Positions 15,821 to 25,455 are shown, counted from the stretch's first letter. The stretch is 64,000 nucleotides of DNA from Streptomyces viridiviolaceus (GCF_014650995.1 NZ_BMWA01000003.1:248001-312000); one strand, 5' to 3'. Numbers and translations: made by a program. The notes: generated by a model not told the origin, from the sequence alone.

Positions 15821-18004
15821 TCAGTTCACGTCCGACGGGTCCAGCCGGTACACGGACGACGTGCTGCCCGCCTCGGAGTCGGATTCCGCGCCGTAGTCAC
15901 TCGCCTTCACGGCCGTGCCGTGCTCCTGCACCCACTGGGTGACCTCGGAGCTGACGTCGGAGCCGCCGCCCATGGGGCCGCCCGTGCCTGCGCCGCCCAC
16001 CTGGACGTAGTGCAGCTCGCCCTTCTTCACCAGTTCCTCGAGCCTGGCGAGGGTCATCGCCTTGTCGCTGCCGGACCAGCCCCACATCGAGATGACCGGC
16101 TCGCCGCTGCCGAGGATGAGTTGAGCGGCGCTCTGCGAACCGGACACCGCCAGCAGCCACTTGGCGCCGTCCTGATGCTTCTTCAGGTAGGCGATCAGCT
16201 CGGAGTCGGCACCGCCCGTGCCGCCGTCCGTGCCACCTCCGCCGAAGCCGCCGGCGCCGTCCGGCCGTTCGCCCTCGCCGGTGCCGCCGGTGCTCGTACC
16301 GCCGTCCGGGGACGCGCCGTTCGGGAGCGTGCCGCCCGCCTCGCCGGCGCCGCCGGGAGCCTGCCCGTTCCGGCCGCCGCCGGGCATGGCGCCGGTCTGA
16401 CCGTCGGGCAGCTCACCACCGCCCGGGAAGCCGCCCCCCTGACCGCCCTGCGGCTGCCCGGCGGGCCCTTCGCCGCCTTCGCCGCCGCCCGGGAAGCCGC
16501 CCCGGCCGCCGCCTCCGCCGGGCCCGCCCATGCCGCCGCCCGTCGACGGACCGGCCGTGGGGTTGGTCCCGCCCATGCCGCCGCCCGAGCCCGACGGCAC
16601 CGACCAGGCGTACGCCGCGGGACCCGCCACGGAAGCCACGACCGCCGCGGCGACGGAGACCGCGAGCAGCCGGATCCGGCGGCCGGAGCGGCACAGGAGC
16701 AGACCCGCGATCGCCAGCGCCATGACCACCGCGATCGCCGGCCACAGCCAAGTGTTCCAGCCGGAGGCGCGGCGCAGCAGCACGATCGCCCACACGCCGG
16801 TGACCCCGAGGGCGAGAGGCAGCACCCACACCCACCGGCCCTCGCCCCGGAAGGCACGCAGGAGCATGACGCCGCCGCCTCCGCACAGCGCCGCGATGCC
16901 CGGGGCGAGCGCGGTCGTGTAGTACGGGTGCATGGTGCCCTCGGCCATGCTGAAGGTCAGGTAGTGCAGGACGGTCCAGCCGCCCCACAGCACCAGCGCG
17001 GCCCGGGTGAGGTCGGTCCGGGGCGCCCGGCCGCACAGCACCAGGCCGCCGACGAGCGCGATGCCCGCGAACGGCAGGAGCCAGGAGATCTGGCCGCCGA
17101 GGACCTCGTTGAACATCCGTCCGATGCCCGCGGCCCCCGAGAAGCCGCCGCCCCCGCCTCCACCGCCGCCCATGTTGCCGTCGCCGCCGAAGATCCGGCC
17201 GAGGCCGTTGTAGCCCGTGATCAGGTCCCAGGCCGTACCGTCCGTGGAACCGCCGATGTACGGCCGCTCGGAGGCGGGCACCAGCGACACGGCCGCCGCC
17301 CACCAGAAGCTGGAGACGACGAGCGCGACGGCCGCGGCCAGCAGCTTCACGATCCGCCGGGTGATCGGGGCCCGGGCCGCGTACACGTAGACGACGAAGA
17401 CGGCGGGCAGCGCGATGTAGCCCTGGAGCATCTTCGTGTTGAAGGCCAGCCCGAAGCAGACCGCGGAACCGAGCAGCGGCAGCAGCCGGTCGGTGCGCAC
17501 GGCGCGCAGGCCCAGGGCCGCCCCGCCCACCATCAGAAACACCAGCAGGGTGTCGGGGTTGTTGTCCCGGTTGATGGCGACGGTGATCGGGGTGAGCGCC
17601 AGCACCAGCGCCGCGACCGCCGCCGCGCCGTGGCCCCACACCCGCTTCACCGAGGCGTGCAGGATCCAGATCGTCGCCAGCGCGGCCACGATCAACGGGG
17701 CCATCATCTGCCACGTGCCGTACCCGAGGAGACGGCAGGACAGCCCCATGACCATCAGCGCGAAGGGCGGCTTGTCGACGGTCAGGAAGTTGCCCGCGTC
17801 CAGGGAGCCGAAGAACCACGCCTTCCAGCTCTCGGTACCGCTGAGCACGGCGGCACTGTAGAAGCTGTTCAGGCCGGCCCCGGACAGGTTCCAGGAGTAC
17901 AGCACCGCCGCGAGCACGAGGATCGCCGACAGGGCGGGCAACGACCAGCGGGGTGCCGGTGCGGGGGAGGTCGGGCGGGGCGGGGATTCGGTGGCTGAGG
18001 TCAC
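15821..18004 (-). CDS. ArnT-like membrane glycosyltransferase (GT39/PMT superfamily) with Gly-rich linker
   Basis: This 727-residue polytopic protein has an N-terminal lipid-linked sugar transferase domain of the PMT_2 type, with SGTESWKAWFFGSLDAGN and the DKPP motif near residue 77 in the first outer loop. About a dozen membrane helices follow. A roughly 140-residue Gly/Pro-rich linker (about residues 460-600) then leads to a C-terminal soluble domain (LKKHQDGAKWLLAVSGSQSA). This is the YkcB-like layout. It probably transfers a sugar from a polyprenyl phosphate to an envelope acceptor. Start is GTG 18004. Sugar and acceptor are unknown. Confidence 0.82.
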   Translation of the reverse strand: MTSATESPPRPTSPAPAPRWSLPALSAILVLAAVLYSWNLSGAGLNSFYSAAVLSGTESWKAWFFGSLDAGNFLTVDKPPFALMVMGLSCRLLGYGTWQMMAPLIVAALATIWILHASVKRVWGHGAAAVAALVLALTPITVAINRDNNPDTLLVFLMVGGAALGLRAVRTDRLLPLLGSAVCFGLAFNTKMLQGYIALPAVFVVYVYAARAPITRRIVKLLAAAVALVVSSFWWAAAVSLVPASERPYIGGSTDGTAWDLITGYNGLGRIFGGDGNMGGGGGGGGGFSGAAGIGRMFNEVLGGQISWLLPFAGIALVGGLVLCGRAPRTDLTRAALVLWGGWTVLHYLTFSMAEGTMHPYYTTALAPGIAALCGGGGVMLLRAFRGEGRWVWVLPLALGVTGVWAIVLLRRASGWNTWLWPAIAVVMALAIAGLLLCRSGRRIRLLAVSVAAAVVASVAGPAAYAWSVPSGSGGGMGGTNPTAGPSTGGGMGGPGGGGGRGGFPGGGEGGEGPAGQPQGGQGGGFPGGGELPDGQTGAMPGGGRNGQAPGGAGEAGGTLPNGASPDGGTSTGGTGEGERPDGAGGFGGGGTDGGTGGADSELIAYLKKHQDGAKWLLAVSGSQSAAQLILGSGEPVISMWGWSGSDKAMTLARLEELVKKGELHYVQVGGAGTGGPMGGGSDVSSEVTQWVQEHGTAVKASDYGAESDSEAGSTSSVYRLDPSDVN

Positions 18005-18088
18005 GCCCGCATGGTTCAGGCCGGGCGTGAGCGCGGGCTGTGGCGTTCCTGGCCGCGGCCTGTGAATCGGCGCAGGAGGATCAGGCGG

Positions 18089-18454
18089 TCACTTGAGCAG
18101 TCCGGGAAACTTCTCCTTGATGTCGGCCAGCTGAGCGCGGTGGCCTTCGGCGAACTCACGGATCTCCTGCGGATTCATGGTGGCCGCGGGCACCCCCTGC
18201 GGCGGCAGCAGATCCGGCAGGGACCGGAACAGTTCGACCGCCGCTTCCCTGCGCCCGTTGCCGCGCACCGCCAGCAACGCCCTGAACGGCTCGGACCTCA
18301 GATCCCTGATCCGCTCGGCAGGTCCGGTCTTGTCCTCGCGGACCTCCTCCTCGACGGGCCCCGCGCCGGCCGGAGCGCCGAGGTACTTCAGCACCCGCAG
18401 CGTCGCGTACAGCCGTCCGGCCAGTCTGTGTCCGCTTTCCTTCTCCTCCGGCAT
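18089..18454 (-). CDS. Hypothetical protein, 121 aa
   Basis: This is a small cytosolic, charged, helix-rich protein with no signal peptide or membrane segment. Its sequence runs from MPEEKESGHRLAGRLYATLR to HRAQLADIKEKFPGLLK. I do not recognise a family. It lies upstream of the glycosyltransferase gene on the same strand (84-bp gap) and divergent from the phytase-like secreted protein. GC3 is high, which supports coding. Confidence 0.6.
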   Translation of the reverse strand: MPEEKESGHRLAGRLYATLRVLKYLGAPAGAGPVEEEVREDKTGPAERIRDLRSEPFRALLAVRGNGRREAAVELFRSLPDLLPPQGVPAATMNPQEIREFAEGHRAQLADIKEKFPGLLK

Positions 18455-18545
18455 GGCTCATTACTTGCCGTCGGAGCGCGGCCGAACCCCCATCCTTCGA
18501 GAAGGGGCCAACTTCCGGCCACCCCTCGCCCCTAAGGTGACGCCC

Positions 18546-19577
18546 ATGCGCCCGAGAACCCTGCGAACCGCCCTCGCCACCCTCACCGCCGGCCTCGCGG
18601 CGGCCGGCTGTCTGACCGCCGCCGCACCGGCCACCGCGCAAGAGAACCACCGCTGCTCGCCCACCGTCTCCCTCACCGGCTTCTCCGACGCCCTCGACAA
18701 GACCACTTACGGCGACACCTACGTCGGCAACTTCTCCGCCCTCGCCCCCGACGGCCGCGGTTCCCTGGCCGCGCTGTCCGACCGCTCCTCCCTGTTCCGC
18801 CTGGACGCCACGACCCTCCGGCCTCAGTCGGTGGTCCCGCTCGCCGACGAAAGCGGCGCGGCGCTCGACTCCGAGGGACTGGTCGTCGACCGCGACGGGA
18901 CGTACCTCGTCTCCTCCGAGACCGAGCCGTCCGTCCGCCGCTACTCGCGGGACGGGAAGATCCTCGACCGCCTCCCCGTGCCGGACGCCCTGCGGACCGC
19001 TCCCGCCGGCCGCGCCCGGACCAACGGCAGCTTCGAAGGGCTGACCGTCCTGCCCGGCGGCCGGACCCTGATCGCCTCCATGGAGTACGCCCTCTCGGGC
19101 GACAGCACCGGCCTGGTCCGCTTCCAGAGCTGGCAGAGGCAGAAGGACGGCGGATTCCGGCCCGCCGCCCAGTACGCCTACCCCGTCGACGCCGGCCTCG
19201 GGGTCCCCGAGGTCACCGCGCTGCCCGACGGCCGCCTCCTCGTGCTGGAGCGCGGCTTCACCGCCGGCGTCGGCAACACCGTCCGCCTCTACCTGGCCGA
19301 CCAGCGCCGGGCCACGGACACCAGCGGGATCGACACCCTCACCGACGCTCAGCAGGGCGTACGCACGGTCAGGAAGACCCTCCTCGCCGACCTCGTCGAC
19401 TGCCCCTCCCTCGGCGCCACCGCCAAGCAACCCCAGCCGAACCCGCTCCTCGACAACATCGAGGGCATGGCGGTCACGGGCCGCTCCGAGGGCCGTCTCG
19501 ACGTGGTCCTCGTCAGCGACGACAACCAGAACGCCGCCCAGACGACCCGCTTCCTCCGCCTGCGGGTCCGCCTCTGA
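18546..19577 (+). CDS. Secreted esterase-like/phytase-like protein (PF13449 type)
   Basis: This 343-residue exported protein has a signal peptide (RTALATLTAGLAAAGCLTAA, cleavage near ATA). The beta-propeller-like domain shows FSDALDKTTYGDTYVGNFSA, SEGLVVDRDGTYLVSSE, FEGLTVLPGGRTL and LLDNIEGMAVTG. This matches the family named esterase-like activity of phytase, whose members are secreted and presumed to cleave phosphate or carboxyl esters. A Cys in the signal region (AAGCLTAA) gives a weak alternative of lipoprotein anchoring. Start ATG 18546. Monocistronic; exact substrate not inferable. Confidence 0.78.
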   Translation: MRPRTLRTALATLTAGLAAAGCLTAAAPATAQENHRCSPTVSLTGFSDALDKTTYGDTYVGNFSALAPDGRGSLAALSDRSSLFRLDATTLRPQSVVPLADESGAALDSEGLVVDRDGTYLVSSETEPSVRRYSRDGKILDRLPVPDALRTAPAGRARTNGSFEGLTVLPGGRTLIASMEYALSGDSTGLVRFQSWQRQKDGGFRPAAQYAYPVDAGLGVPEVTALPDGRLLVLERGFTAGVGNTVRLYLADQRRATDTSGIDTLTDAQQGVRTVRKTLLADLVDCPSLGATAKQPQPNPLLDNIEGMAVTGRSEGRLDVVLVSDDNQNAAQTTRFLRLRVRL

Positions 19578-19664
19578 TCACCACGGATTGTTACGGCGGG
19601 ATGAAATCCCGCCCCGGCCGCGTTGGTGCCTTCCGGTAGATCAGGACGATCGGAGGGCACCGGC

Positions 19665-22600
19665 GTGGACGCGCAACGGGGATGGGTACGGCGGCTGGCG
19701 GGCTACGCCTGGCGGTACCCCAGGGACGTGGTCCTCGCCCTCGGCTCCTCCCTCGGCGGCATGGCCGTCATGGCCCTGGTCCCGCTGATCACCAAGGTGA
19801 TCATCGACGACGTGATCGGCGACAAGACCAGGGACATGGCCGTCTGGGCCGGTCTGCTCGTCGGCGCCGCGGTCGTCGTCTACGTCCTGACCTACGTCCG
19901 CCGCTACTACGGTGGCCGGCTCGCCCTCGACGTCCAGCACGACCTGCGCACCGACATGTTCCGGACGATCACCCGGCTCGACGGGCGGCGGCAGGACGAG
20001 TTGTCCACCGGGCAGGTCGTCGGACGGGCCACCAGTGACCTCCAGCTGATCCAGGGCCTGCTGTTCATGCTCCCGATGACCATCGGGAACGTCCTGCTCT
20101 TCCTGATCTCGCTCGTCATCATGGCGTGGCTGTCGCCCCCTCTCACGCTCGTCGCCCTCGCCGTCGCCCCCGCCCTGTGGTTCATCGCCCGCCGCAGCCG
20201 CACCCGGCTGCATCCGGCCACCTGGTACGCCCAGGCCCAGGCCGCGGCCGTCGCGGGCGTGGTGGACGGCTCGGTCAGCGGCGTACGCGTGGTGAAGGGC
20301 TTCGGGCAGGAGGAGCAGGAGACCGGGAAGCTGCGGGAGGTCGGGCGGCGGCTGTTCGCCGGCCGCCTGCGGACCATCCGGCTGAACGCCACCTACACCC
20401 CCGCCCTGCAGGCCGTCCCCGCCCTCGGCCAGGTCGCCATGCTCGCGCTCGGCGGCTGGCTCGCGGTGCGCGAGAGCATCACGCTCGGCACGTTCGTCGC
20501 GTTCTCCACCTACCTCGCCCAGCTCGTCGGTCCGGTCCGCATGCTCGCCATGGTCCTCACCGTCGGCCAGCAGGCCCGCGCGGGCACCGAACGCGTCCTG
20601 GAGCTGATCGACACCGAGCCGTCGATCGAGGACGGCACCAAGACCCTTCCCGCCGACGCGCCCGCGACCGTCGAGTTCGACGACGTCTCCTTCGGCTACG
20701 ACTCCGCCTCCGGGAAGAGCAGCCCCGTCCTCGACGGCCTCTCCTTCGAGATCCGCCCCGGCGAGACCCTCGCCGTCGTCGGCTCCTCCGGATCCGGCAA
20801 GTCCACCGTCTCCCTGCTCCTGCCGCGCTTCTACGACGTCACGCGCGGCGCCGTCCTCGTCGGCGGGCACGACGTCCGCGAGCTGACCCTCGACTCGCTG
20901 CGGGCCGCGATCGGGCTGGTGCCCGAGGACTCGTTCCTGTTCTCCGACACCGTGCGCGCCAACATCGCGTACGGCCGCCCGGACGCGACCGACGAGGAGA
21001 TCGAGGCCGCGGCACGGACCGCGCAGGCCCACCGGTTCATCACCGAGCTGCCCGACGGCTACGACACCACGGTCGGCGAGCACGGCCTGACCCTGTCCGG
21101 CGGCCAGCGCCAGCGCATCGCACTCGCCCGCGCGATCCTCACCGATCCCCGCCTGCTGGTCCTCGACGACGCCACCTCTGCGGTGGACGCCCGGGTCGAG
21201 CACGAGATCCACGAGGCGCTGGGGCACGTCATGCGGGGCCGGACCACCCTCCTCATCGCCCACCGCCGCTCCACCCTGAACCTCGCCGACCGCATCGCCG
21301 TCCTCGACCACGGCAGGCTCGCCGACATCGGCACCCACGACGAGCTCCAGGAACGGTCCGCCCTCTACCGCCGTCTGCTCACCGACCCCGACGAGCTGGG
21401 CGGCGTCTCGCCGGGCCACGCCCAGCCGGCCGCGCCGCACGAGGAGACCTCGGTACGGGAGGAGCTGGACGCCGAGTTCGACGCCGAGCGCGGCGTCACC
21501 CCCCGGCTGTGGACCGGCGACCGGGAGCCGAAGGACACCGCCCTGGCCGGCACCCCGGCCACCCCGGAGCTGCTGGCCCAGGTCGACGCCCTGCCCCCGG
21601 CCACCGACACCCCGGACGTGGACGAGGCACGTGCCGTCCGGCCGGAGGCGTCGTACGGACTCAGACGCCTGCTGCGCGGCTTCGGGCTGCCGCTCCTCGT
21701 CAGCCTCGGCCTCGTCGCCGTGGACGCCGGGATGGGACTGCTGCTGCCGGTGCTGATCCGGCACGGCATCGACGAGGGCGTCACGCAGGTCGCGCTCGGC
21801 GCGGTCTGGACGGCGTCGCTGCTGGCGCTGCTCGCCGTGCTCGCCCAGTGGGCGGCCCAGACCGGTGAGATCCGCATGACCGGACGGACCGGGGAGCGGG
21901 TCCTGTACTCGCTGCGGCTCAAGATCTTCGCCCAGCTCCAGCGGCTCGGCCTCGACTACTACGAGCGGGAGCTGACCGGGCGGATCATGACCCGCATGAC
22001 GACGGACGTGGACGCGCTGTCGACGTTCCTGCAGACGGGCCTGGTCACCGCGTTCGTCTCGGTCGTCACGTTCTTCGGCATCATGGTCGCCCTGCTCGTG
22101 ATCGACGTGCAGCTCGCGCTCGTCGTGTTCGCCACCCTGCCGCCGCTGATCATCGCCACGTACTTCTTCCGCCGGGCGAGCGTGAAGGCCTACGAGCTGG
22201 CCCGTGAGCGTGTGTCCACCGTCAACGCCGACCTCCAGGAGTCGGTGTCCGGGCTCAGGATCGTGCAGGCGTTCCGGCGCGAGGACGACGGCGGGCGGCG
22301 CTTCGCCGAGCGCAGCGACAGTTACCGGCAGGCCCGCATCCGCGGCCAGTGGCTGATCTCGGTCTACTTCCCGTTCGTGCAGCTGCTGTCCTCGGCCGCC
22401 GCCGCGGCCGTGCTGGTCGTCGGCGGTGCGCGGATCGACGACGCGACGCTGACCACCGGCGCGCTGGTGGCCTACCTGCTCTACATCGACCTGTTCTTCG
22501 CACCGGTCCAGCAGCTGTCCCAGGTCTTCGACGGCTACCAGCAGGCGTCCGTCTCCCTCGGCCGCATCCAGGAGCTGCTGCGGGAGCCGACCTCCACCCG

Positions 22601-23396
22601 GGGCGCCGAGCAACCGCTCCCCGTCACGTCCCTGCGCGGAGAGATCGCCTTCGAGGACGTGCACTTCGCCTACGGGGACGGCGAGGAGGCCCTCACCGGC
22701 ATCGACCTGCGCATCCCGGCCGGGCAGACCGTCGCCTTCGTCGGCGAGACCGGCGCCGGCAAGTCGACCCTGGTCAAGCTGGTGGCCCGGTTCTACGACC
22801 CGACCGGCGGCCGGGTGACCGTCGACGGGCGGGACCTGCGCGCCCTCGACCTCACCTCCTACCGGCACCGCCTGGGCGTCGTCCCGCAGGAGGCGTACCT
22901 CTTCCCGGGCACCGTCCGGGACGCCATCGCCTACGGCCGCCCGGACGCCACCGACGCCGAGGTGGAGGCGGCGGCGCGCGCGGTCGGCGCCCACGAGATG
23001 ATCGCCACCCTGGAGGGCGGCTACCTCCACGAGGTCGCCGAGCGGGGCCGCAACCTGTCCGCCGGGCAACGGCAGCTGATCGCGCTGGCTCGCGCCGAGC
23101 TGGTCGACCCGGACGTGCTGCTCCTCGACGAGGCGACGGCGGCCCTGGACCTGGCCACGGAGGCACAGGTCAACCAGGCCACCGACCGTCTCGCCGGCCG
23201 CCGCACGACCCTCGTGGTCGCCCACCGGCTGACCACCGCCGCCCGCGCCGACCGGGTCGTCGTCATGGACCACGGGCGGGTCGCCGAGGACGGCACGCAC
23301 GACGAACTGCTGGCGCGGGGCGGGCGGTACGCACGGCTGTGGCGGACCTTCGTCGGGGCCGCCGAGCCGGAGGAGCCGGTCGGCGCGCCGCGGTGA
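19665..23396 (+). CDS. Double-length ABC exporter (two fused TMD-NBD halves), asymmetric ATP sites
   Basis: This 1243-residue protein has two complete six-helix exporter domains, each followed by an ATPase. NBD1 has Walker A SSGSGKST, signature LSGGQ and Walker B LLVLDDATSAVD, with Asp in place of the catalytic Glu. NBD2 has Walker A ETGAGKST, signature LSAGQ and Walker B VLLLDEATAALD. The non-canonical Walker B in one half and the altered signature in the other predict one degenerate and one active ATP site, as in heterodimeric exporters such as BmrCD. An acidic linker of roughly 100 residues joins the halves (about residues 585-665). The GTG at 19665 with GGAGG at 19652 was chosen. It probably exports a drug, lipid or peptide. 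Confidence 0.9.
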   Translation: MDAQRGWVRRLAGYAWRYPRDVVLALGSSLGGMAVMALVPLITKVIIDDVIGDKTRDMAVWAGLLVGAAVVVYVLTYVRRYYGGRLALDVQHDLRTDMFRTITRLDGRRQDELSTGQVVGRATSDLQLIQGLLFMLPMTIGNVLLFLISLVIMAWLSPPLTLVALAVAPALWFIARRSRTRLHPATWYAQAQAAAVAGVVDGSVSGVRVVKGFGQEEQETGKLREVGRRLFAGRLRTIRLNATYTPALQAVPALGQVAMLALGGWLAVRESITLGTFVAFSTYLAQLVGPVRMLAMVLTVGQQARAGTERVLELIDTEPSIEDGTKTLPADAPATVEFDDVSFGYDSASGKSSPVLDGLSFEIRPGETLAVVGSSGSGKSTVSLLLPRFYDVTRGAVLVGGHDVRELTLDSLRAAIGLVPEDSFLFSDTVRANIAYGRPDATDEEIEAAARTAQAHRFITELPDGYDTTVGEHGLTLSGGQRQRIALARAILTDPRLLVLDDATSAVDARVEHEIHEALGHVMRGRTTLLIAHRRSTLNLADRIAVLDHGRLADIGTHDELQERSALYRRLLTDPDELGGVSPGHAQPAAPHEETSVREELDAEFDAERGVTPRLWTGDREPKDTALAGTPATPELLAQVDALPPATDTPDVDEARAVRPEASYGLRRLLRGFGLPLLVSLGLVAVDAGMGLLLPVLIRHGIDEGVTQVALGAVWTASLLALLAVLAQWAAQTGEIRMTGRTGERVLYSLRLKIFAQLQRLGLDYYERELTGRIMTRMTTDVDALSTFLQTGLVTAFVSVVTFFGIMVALLVIDVQLALVVFATLPPLIIATYFFRRASVKAYELARERVSTVNADLQESVSGLRIVQAFRREDDGGRRFAERSDSYRQARIRGQWLISVYFPFVQLLSSAAAAAVLVVGGARIDDATLTTGALVAYLLYIDLFFAPVQQLSQVFDGYQQASVSLGRIQELLREPTSTRGAEQPLPVTSLRGEIAFEDVHFAYGDGEEALTGIDLRIPAGQTVAFVGETGAGKSTLVKLVARFYDPTGGRVTVDGRDLRALDLTSYRHRLGVVPQEAYLFPGTVRDAIAYGRPDATDAEVEAAARAVGAHEMIATLEGGYLHEVAERGRNLSAGQRQLIALARAELVDPDVLLLDEATAALDLATEAQVNQATDRLAGRRTTLVVAHRLTTAARADRVVVMDHGRVAEDGTHDELLARGGRYARLWRTFVGAAEPEEPVGAPR

Positions 23397-23497
23397 CGCG
23401 CACAAGGTGACGTACGGCACCGCTCGCGCAACCATTCGACGTACGTCATGCGTCCGTACAGCCGTACGTCAATGATCGCCGTACGGAAGGGTCCACA
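23397..23497. promoter_or_regulatory. Cluster of four GTACG-core motifs upstream of a small secreted protein
   Basis: Within 80 bp lie TGACGTACGG (23408), the perfect palindrome GACGTACGTC (23438-23447), CCGTACGTCA (23462) and CCGTACGG (23479-23486). The density is well above the local background and suggests an operator array controlling the gene at 23498. Confidence 0.5.
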
Positions 23498-23887
23498 GTG
23501 GGCGAGGGGGCTGGGATACGCCGGCGGCTGGCGCTCGCGACGGCCGTACTGACCGTGGCAGGGCTGCTCACCGTCGCGCTGCCGCAGGACGCGCAGGCCG
23601 CCGCGTACTGCCCGGGACGCAAGGTCCGCACACTGCCGTTCTCCACGGGGACCGTCCTGGTCCACAAGCGAGGCGGCTACGTCTGCGCCGTCACCGTCCC
23701 CGAGAAGCCCGGCACCAAGCGGAAGATGTCCGTCAGCGTGCAGGCGCGCGGCGGCCGGCCGGTCGTCGACGAGGGGCGGTACGCCTACCGGGCCGGGCCG
23801 GTGACCGTGTACGCCGGACAGCGGTGCGTGTGGGTGAAGGGCGCAGTGGCCCGGGGATCGGTCAGTTCCGGCCGGATCCTCTGCTGA
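23498..23887 (+). CDS. Small secreted protein, 129 aa, unknown function
   Basis: This protein has a signal peptide (RRRLALATAVLTVAGLLTVA, cleavage after AQA) and a mature part of about 95 residues. The mature part has four cysteines (in YCPGRK, GYVCAV, QRCVWV and RILC, the last at the C-terminus), likely forming two disulfides. It is basic and beta-rich. I recognise no family. GTG start with GGAAGGG 6 nt upstream. It is a single gene with a repeat-rich promoter region, so it may be conditionally expressed. Confidence 0.65.
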   Translation: MGEGAGIRRRLALATAVLTVAGLLTVALPQDAQAAAYCPGRKVRTLPFSTGTVLVHKRGGYVCAVTVPEKPGTKRKMSVSVQARGGRPVVDEGRYAYRAGPVTVYAGQRCVWVKGAVARGSVSSGRILC

Positions 23888-23985
23888 CCCGCGGGTTTCT
23901 TGCAGGTATTTCGTCATCTCCCCTGGTGCGTCCCCGAGTTGCTCCGATAGCTTCCGCCGGACGTCAGTTACCCAGGGGAGGGTGC

Positions 23986-25413
23986 ATGCGCAAGGCGCTC
24001 AGATGGCTGCTGGCGCTGGTGGTGCTCATAGGCACCGTCAGTACGGCAGGGGTGGCCACCGCCGCCCAGCCGGAGGCCACCGGCGACATCAAGGACCGGC
24101 TGCTGTCCATACCGGGCATGAGCCTGATCGAGGAGAAGCCGTACCCCGGCTACCGCTTCTTCGTCCTCAACTACACCCAGCCGGTGGACCACCGGAACCC
24201 GTCCAAGGGCACGTTCCAGCAGCGGATCACCGTGCTGCACAAGGACGTGTCGCGCCCGACGGTCTTCTACACCGGCGGCTACAGCGTCTCCACGAACCCG
24301 GGCCGCCGCGAGCCGACCCAGATCGTGGACGGCAACCAGGTCTCCATGGAGTACCGCTTCTTCACGCCGTCCCGGCCCGAGCCGGCCGACTGGTCCAAGC
24401 TGGACATCTGGCAGGCCGCCAGCGACCAGCACCGCATCTTCAAGGCACTCAAGCCGCTCTACACCAAGAACTGGATCTCCACGGGCGGCTCCAAGGGCGG
24501 CATGACCGCGACCTACTACGAGCGCTTCTACCCGCGTGACATGGACGGCGTCGTCGCCTACGTCGCGCCCAACGACGTGGTCAACAAGGAGGACTCGGCC
24601 TACGACCGCTTCTTCGCCACCGTCGGCACCGAGGAGTGCCGCGCCCGGCTGAACGGTGTCCAGCGCGAGGCGCTGGTGCGCCGGGCGCCGCTGGAGAAGA
24701 AGTACGCGGCGTACGCGGCCGAGAACGGCTACACCTTCGACACGATCGGCAGCCTGGACCGGGCGTACGAGGCCGTCGTCCTGGACTACGTCTGGGGCTT
24801 CTGGCAGTACAGCACGCTGAAGGACTGCGACTCGATCCCGGCCGACGCCAAGAACGCCACCGACGACGAGATCTGGACCTCCGTCGACACGATCTCCGGC
24901 TTCTCCTTCTACACCGACCAGGGCCTCGCCCCGTACACGCCGTACTACTACCAGGCGGGCACGCAGCTGGGCGCGCCGACGATCCAGTTCCCGCACATCG
25001 AGAAGCAGTACATCCGCTACGGCTACCAGCCGCCGCGCAACTTCGTGCCCCGCGACATCCCGATGACGTTCCAGCCGTGGGCCATGCGGGACGTCGACAC
25101 CTGGGTGAAGCACAACGCGCGGCAGATGCTCTTCGTGTACGGCGAGAACGACCCGTGGGGCGCCGAACCGTTCCGCCTCGGCCACGGAGCGCGTGACAGC
25201 CACGTCTTCACCGCCCCCGGAATGAACCACGGCGCCAACGTCGCCGGCCTGGTGCCCGACCAGAAGGCGTTCGCCACGGCCCGCATCCTCCAGTGGGCCG
25301 GCGTCGCCTCCGCCACGGTCCAGGAGAACCCGTCGGCGGCGAAGCCGCTGGCCCGGTTCGACGCCAAGCTGGACAAGCGCGACGTGGAGCGCGAGCCGGC
25401 GCTTCGTCCGTAA
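23986..25413 (+). CDS. Secreted S28-family tripeptidyl aminopeptidase
   Basis: This 475-residue exported serine peptidase has a signal peptide (RWLLALVVLIGTVSTAGVA). The mature enzyme begins near AAQPEATGDIKDRLLSIPGM. Catalytic elements are the nucleophile Ser169 in STGGSKGGMTA, an Asp in YGENDPWG and a His in MNHGANV near the C-terminus. The YTQPVDHRNPSKGTFQQR segment is typical of the PS-10/S28 family that removes tripeptides from protein N-termini. It probably scavenges peptides. It converges on a lipoprotein gene across a bidirectional terminator. Confidence 0.88.
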   Translation: MRKALRWLLALVVLIGTVSTAGVATAAQPEATGDIKDRLLSIPGMSLIEEKPYPGYRFFVLNYTQPVDHRNPSKGTFQQRITVLHKDVSRPTVFYTGGYSVSTNPGRREPTQIVDGNQVSMEYRFFTPSRPEPADWSKLDIWQAASDQHRIFKALKPLYTKNWISTGGSKGGMTATYYERFYPRDMDGVVAYVAPNDVVNKEDSAYDRFFATVGTEECRARLNGVQREALVRRAPLEKKYAAYAAENGYTFDTIGSLDRAYEAVVLDYVWGFWQYSTLKDCDSIPADAKNATDDEIWTSVDTISGFSFYTDQGLAPYTPYYYQAGTQLGAPTIQFPHIEKQYIRYGYQPPRNFVPRDIPMTFQPWAMRDVDTWVKHNARQMLFVYGENDPWGAEPFRLGHGARDSHVFTAPGMNHGANVAGLVPDQKAFATARILQWAGVASATVQENPSAAKPLARFDAKLDKRDVEREPALRP

Positions 25414-25420
25414 ACCCTGA

Positions 25421-25455
25421 GCTGCGCCCGGGAGGTCACAACGCCCGGGCGCAGC
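25421..25455. terminator. Bidirectional terminator between S28 peptidase and lipoprotein genes
   Basis: A perfect 12-bp stem GCTGCGCCCGGG/CCCGGGCGCAGC has an 11-nt loop. It begins 7 nt after the peptidase stop and overlaps the last codons of the converging gene. Confidence 0.8.

Noticed and set aside
19641..23435. A 1264-codon minus-strand frame
   Set aside because: It is antisense to the fused ABC exporter and has no domain.
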